64,000 nt of DNA, taken from the NCBI GenBank assembly GCA_963734665.1, contig CAVTIR010000005.1:124001-188000 (forward strand). The letters are read 5' to 3'. The notes under the pieces are model-generated. The model saw nothing but the letters and a program-made list of their open reading frames with translations. It was not told where the DNA came from and ran no database searches. The translations under genes and the position numbers were made by a program. How positions within the stretch are numbered: the first letter of the stretch is position 1; every line of letters begins with the position of its first letter. Source of the stretch: Trebonia sp963734665 (GTDB taxonomy: Bacteria > Actinomycetota > Actinomycetes > Streptosporangiales > Streptosporangiaceae). This document shows positions 61,803 through 64,000 of the stretch, one piece after another.

Positions 61803-62079
61803 GGGCACTCCTCAATTACTCCGCAGGACTCTTCAGGCCGCTGCGTGCTGGCTTTCTCCGGGCGCAGAGCTTCTTGCCCTCCGCCGAGGAGCCAGTCGGT
61901 CTCCGGGGGTAATCTTCTGAGGCTAACAAGAGTCGGCCACTGCAGCGAACTAGTCAAGTGCGGCCAGTAGGCGGCGTGGCGTTTCACAAGGCCTCCGGGC
62001 CAGGTTTCCCACCAGGGAATGCCGCTAAACCGAGCCGTTGTTCCGGTAAAAGTACACAGAATAGACGGAGGGCGACGAG

Positions 62080-63087
62080 TTGTCAGTAGTCTCCAGCGGG
62101 GACGAGCCCCCGTACTCCCCGGCCGCGCGGCCGATGGCAAAGGGTGCCACTGAGTCGGACGCGCGGGTCACCGGCGAGGACGCTAGGGACACCGGGCTGC
62201 GCCTCATGGCCGTGCACGCGCACCCGGACGACGAGTCCAGCAAGGGCGCAGCCACGATGGCCAGGTACGCGCGCGAGGGCGTCGAGGTCCTCGTAGCCAC
62301 CATGACCGGCGGTGAGCGCGGCAGCATCCTGAACCCGGCGATGGACCGCCCCGAGGTGCTTGCCAACTTGGCGGAGATCAGGCGCGAGGAGATGGCGCGG
62401 GCCCGCGAGATCCTCGGCGTCGAGCAGCGCTTTCTCGGCTTCGTCGACTCGGGTCTGCCGGAAGGCGACCCGAAGCCCCCGCTGCCCGAGGGCAGCTTCG
62501 GCCTCGTCCCGCTGCACGAGGCAGCGGCGCCGCTGGTCCGCCTGGTGCGTGACTTCCGCCCGCACGTGATCCTGACCTATGACGAGGGCGGCGGCTACCC
62601 GCATCCCGACCACATCAAGACCCACCAGGTCGCAGTGGAGGCGTTCGAGGCGGCGGCGGACCCCGACCGGTACCCGGAGGCGGGGGGCGAGCCCTGGCAG
62701 CCGCGGAAGATGTACTACTTTGTCACCTTCCATCAGGCGAAGTACGCCGCCCTCCACGAGGAGCTCATCCGGCGCGGCCTTGACTCGCCGTACTCGAAGA
62801 TCTTCGAGGAATGGGAGGAGCGCGCCCGCAAGCGCCTGGAGCGTGGCAGCCGGCCGCTGGAGATCACGACCAAGGTGGCGGCGGCCGACTACTTCGAGAT
62901 CCGCGATGACGCGCTACGCGCCCATGCGACCCAGATCGACCCGAACGGCTCGTGGTTCGCCTGCCCGCGCGACGTCGAGCGCGCCGCCTGGCCGACCGAG
63001 GACTATCATCTTGCTAGGTCGCTCGTTGATACCGAGCTGCCGGAAGATGACCTTTTCGCGGGTATCCGGGAGAGTGTGACCTTGTGA
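62080..63087 (+). CDS. mca: Mycothiol S-conjugate amidase
   Basis: 335 aa LmbE/PIG-L-fold zinc hydrolase. LMAVHAHPDDESSKGAATMARYA holds the AHPDD zinc ligands (H48, D51 by position) and GGGYPHPDHIKTH the third histidine; TMTGGERGSILNPAMDRP is typical of Mca rather than MshB. It cleaves mycothiol conjugates to mercapturic acids and glucosaminyl-inositol, detoxifying electrophiles. The frame starts at TTG 62080 after GGAGG; an internal ATG (M19) is possible. It overlaps the next gene by four bases (GTGA). Confidence 0.95.
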   Translation: MSVVSSGDEPPYSPAARPMAKGATESDARVTGEDARDTGLRLMAVHAHPDDESSKGAATMARYAREGVEVLVATMTGGERGSILNPAMDRPEVLANLAEIRREEMARAREILGVEQRFLGFVDSGLPEGDPKPPLPEGSFGLVPLHEAAAPLVRLVRDFRPHVILTYDEGGGYPHPDHIKTHQVAVEAFEAAADPDRYPEAGGEPWQPRKMYYFVTFHQAKYAALHEELIRRGLDSPYSKIFEEWEERARKRLERGSRPLEITTKVAAADYFEIRDDALRAHATQIDPNGSWFACPRDVERAAWPTEDYHLARSLVDTELPEDDLFAGIRESVTL

Positions 63088-63407
63088 CTGTCCTCGCCAC
63101 GGTGCTTGCCAGCGGCACCAACAGCACCTCCACGATTAACGACGTGGAGCCTGGACTGCTTGGCTTCCTCGTCGTGGCCGCGATGGCGCTCGCACTCGTT
63201 TTCCTGCTTCGCTCGATGAACAAGCAGTTCAAGAAGATCGGCCCGAAGCCCGGGAGCCCCGAGGACTTCGCCGCGGGTACCCATGCGGAGGGGGCTAGCG
63301 AAGCGGCGAACCAGCGGCCGCTGCGGGGCTTGGCGGCGCACCGGGCCGCGATGGCGGCGCTCGCCGCGGAGGCGGATGCCGAGGCGAAAGACGCCGAGCG
63401 CGACTAG
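63084..63407 (+). CDS. Small membrane protein conserved next to mca
   Basis: 107 aa. One hydrophobic helix (residues about 24-42, GLLGFLVVAAMALALVFLL) is followed by the basic stretch RSMNKQFKKI and an Ala/Glu-rich tail. It is a likely inner-membrane protein with a cytosolic C-terminus. Unknown function; translational coupling suggests a link to mycothiol-conjugate handling or just shared expression. Confidence 0.75.
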   Translation: MTVLATVLASGTNSTSTINDVEPGLLGFLVVAAMALALVFLLRSMNKQFKKIGPKPGSPEDFAAGTHAEGASEAANQRPLRGLAAHRAAMAALAAEADAEAKDAERD

Positions 63408-63425
63408 GCAAGCCGAGGTGGGTCG

Positions 63426-63593
63426 GGTGGGCCACCCTGTTCGCTGACCTGCGGTCAGCTTCCCGGTGGCCCGTAGTGTTTTCCCGGGGGGCGACCCCCG
63501 GACCCCCGAGGTGGGCCACCCTGTGAGCTGACCTGCGGTCAGCTTCCCGGTGGCCCCGCAGTGTTTTCCGGGGGACGAGCCCCGGACGCGGGG
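63426..63593. repeat. 84-base tandem repeat, two copies
   Basis: Both units (63426 and 63510) start GGTGGGCCACCCTGT, contain the perfect palindrome GCTGACC-TGC-GGTCAGC, then CTTCCCGGTGGCCC and a GGGGG-CGACCCCC-type palindrome. It fills the convergent gap after the membrane-protein gene and may terminate both transcripts. Confidence 0.85.
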
Positions 63594-63616
63594 AGGCTCG
63601 TTTTTCCGCCCGGGCG

Positions 63617-64000
63617 CTATTCCGCCCAGGCGCGGCGCATGGCCTCGGGGAGGCCCCACCAGCCGAGGGCGGTGAGGCGGTCGTCCTCGTCGATGGCGCC
63701 GAGGACGGACCACATCGCGGTGACGTGCAGGAAGAGCCCTTCGATGCTCAGCTCGTCGTAGTCGTCGTAGTCGTCGAACTCGCGGCCATCGAAATCCGGG
63801 TCGTCGTACTCCACGTCTTCGCCGTCTTCGCCGCCTTGCCGCGCGGCGTTGCCGTTGCCGTTGCCCGCCACTTCTAGGCCGATGACCTCATCGGGGTCGA
63901 AGTCCCTGACGTACCTGGCTAGGTCGGCCGCCGAAGCCGGCGTCCCAGGGCCGCCAGTGACCAGGGCGGACATGACCGCGAGCCAGTCGAAGTGGTCGAG
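63617..64000 (-). CDS. Acidic protein of unknown function (5' end outside window)
   Basis: The minus frame is open to the window edge (127 codons); LDHFDWLAV precedes the first internal Met (63973), so the true start lies outside. The C-terminal part has a long Asp/Glu-rich stretch (EDGEDVEYDDPDF, DDYDDYDE) and ends TALGWWGLPEAMRRAWAE. I do not recognise the family with certainty. Confidence 0.65.
   Translation of the reverse strand, partial: LDHFDWLAVMSALVTGGPGTPASAADLARYVRDFDPDEVIGLEVAGNGNGNAARQGGEDGEDVEYDDPDFDGREFDDYDDYDELSIEGLFLHVTAMWSVLGAIDEDDRLTALGWWGLPEAMRRAWAE

Overview
The window is high-GC, with GTG/TTG starts and many 4-base ATGA/GTGA gene overlaps. It carries a mycothiol-conjugate amidase gene (mca), an enolase-FtsB-DUF501-Ppx block, GreA without a neighbouring omp-type gene, and family-5 uracil-DNA glycosylase. 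Together these point to a mycothiol-producing actinobacterium. Codon style and the GGGGG-N-CGACCCCC intergenic hairpins suggest a Streptosporangiales-like or related soil actinomycete, but that level is inference.

Layout. (1) 1-20.9 kb is a cell-surface polysaccharide locus. A leftward set holds a beta-helix lipoprotein (cut by the window edge) and a near-complete GDP-D-glycero-D-manno-heptose pathway (gmhA, gmhB, hddA-like kinase, hddC-like nucleotidyltransferase) with an NAD-dependent epimerase. Next come a pyruvyltransferase, and a leftward epimerase / flippase / O-antigen-ligase-like trio. A rightward run holds asparagine synthase, a frameshifted bi-domain oxidoreductase, a heparinase II/III remnant and two Wzz-like co-polymerases; an RmlC-like epimerase closes the block. 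(2) 21.1-24.4 kb is housekeeping: eno, ftsB-like, DUF501, ppx/gppA. (3) 24.9-44.4 kb is a second accessory block. It has two atypical LuxR response regulators and a four-gene operon resembling the PltE/PltF/PltL pyrrole-2-carboxylate machinery (prolyl-PCP-type dehydrogenase, adenylation enzyme, carrier protein) ending in an LpxL-family acyltransferase. Then follow a Gfo/Idh/MocA oxidoreductase, a MurJ-like flippase fused to an O-antigen-ligase-like domain, a third degenerate co-polymerase/kinase, an ornithine-transcarbamylase paralogue with altered substrate motifs, a phosphoglycosyl transferase, a glycosyltransferase, an exported lysozyme-like protein, a DegT aminotransferase and a FemAB/GNAT-type protein. 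(4) 44.4-50.5 kb is mainly housekeeping: uracil-DNA glycosylase, an odd tRNA, thiolase, cystathionine beta-synthase and gamma-synthase. (5) 51.1-53.2 kb has a truncated glycosyltransferase and UDP-glucose dehydrogenase. (6) 53.2-64 kb has a VWA/AAA ATPase pair, threonine ammonia-lyase, a TetR/MFS efflux pair, greA, mca with a small membrane partner, and a partial gene at the right edge.

How it fits together. The two accessory blocks look like one surface-glycan system: nucleotide-sugar synthesis (heptose, uronic acid, amino sugar), lipid-linked initiation (phosphoglycosyl transferase), flipping and polymerisation, length control and decoration. The most unusual idea is that an amino acid, probably proline, is activated, loaded on a carrier protein, oxidised there and passed by an LpxL-type acyltransferase to a glycolipid or polysaccharide. 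Several neighbours are broken (frameshifted oxidoreductase, heparinase, acetyltransferase, kinase and glycosyltransferase fragments), so the locus is being remodelled.

Repeats are a second theme. A modular intergenic repeat at 8.2 and 57.2 kb has hairpins whose stems differ in sequence but stay perfectly paired around a conserved loop. Related GC-rich palindromes lie inside or against the coding sequences of DUF501, the VWA protein and cystathionine beta-synthase.
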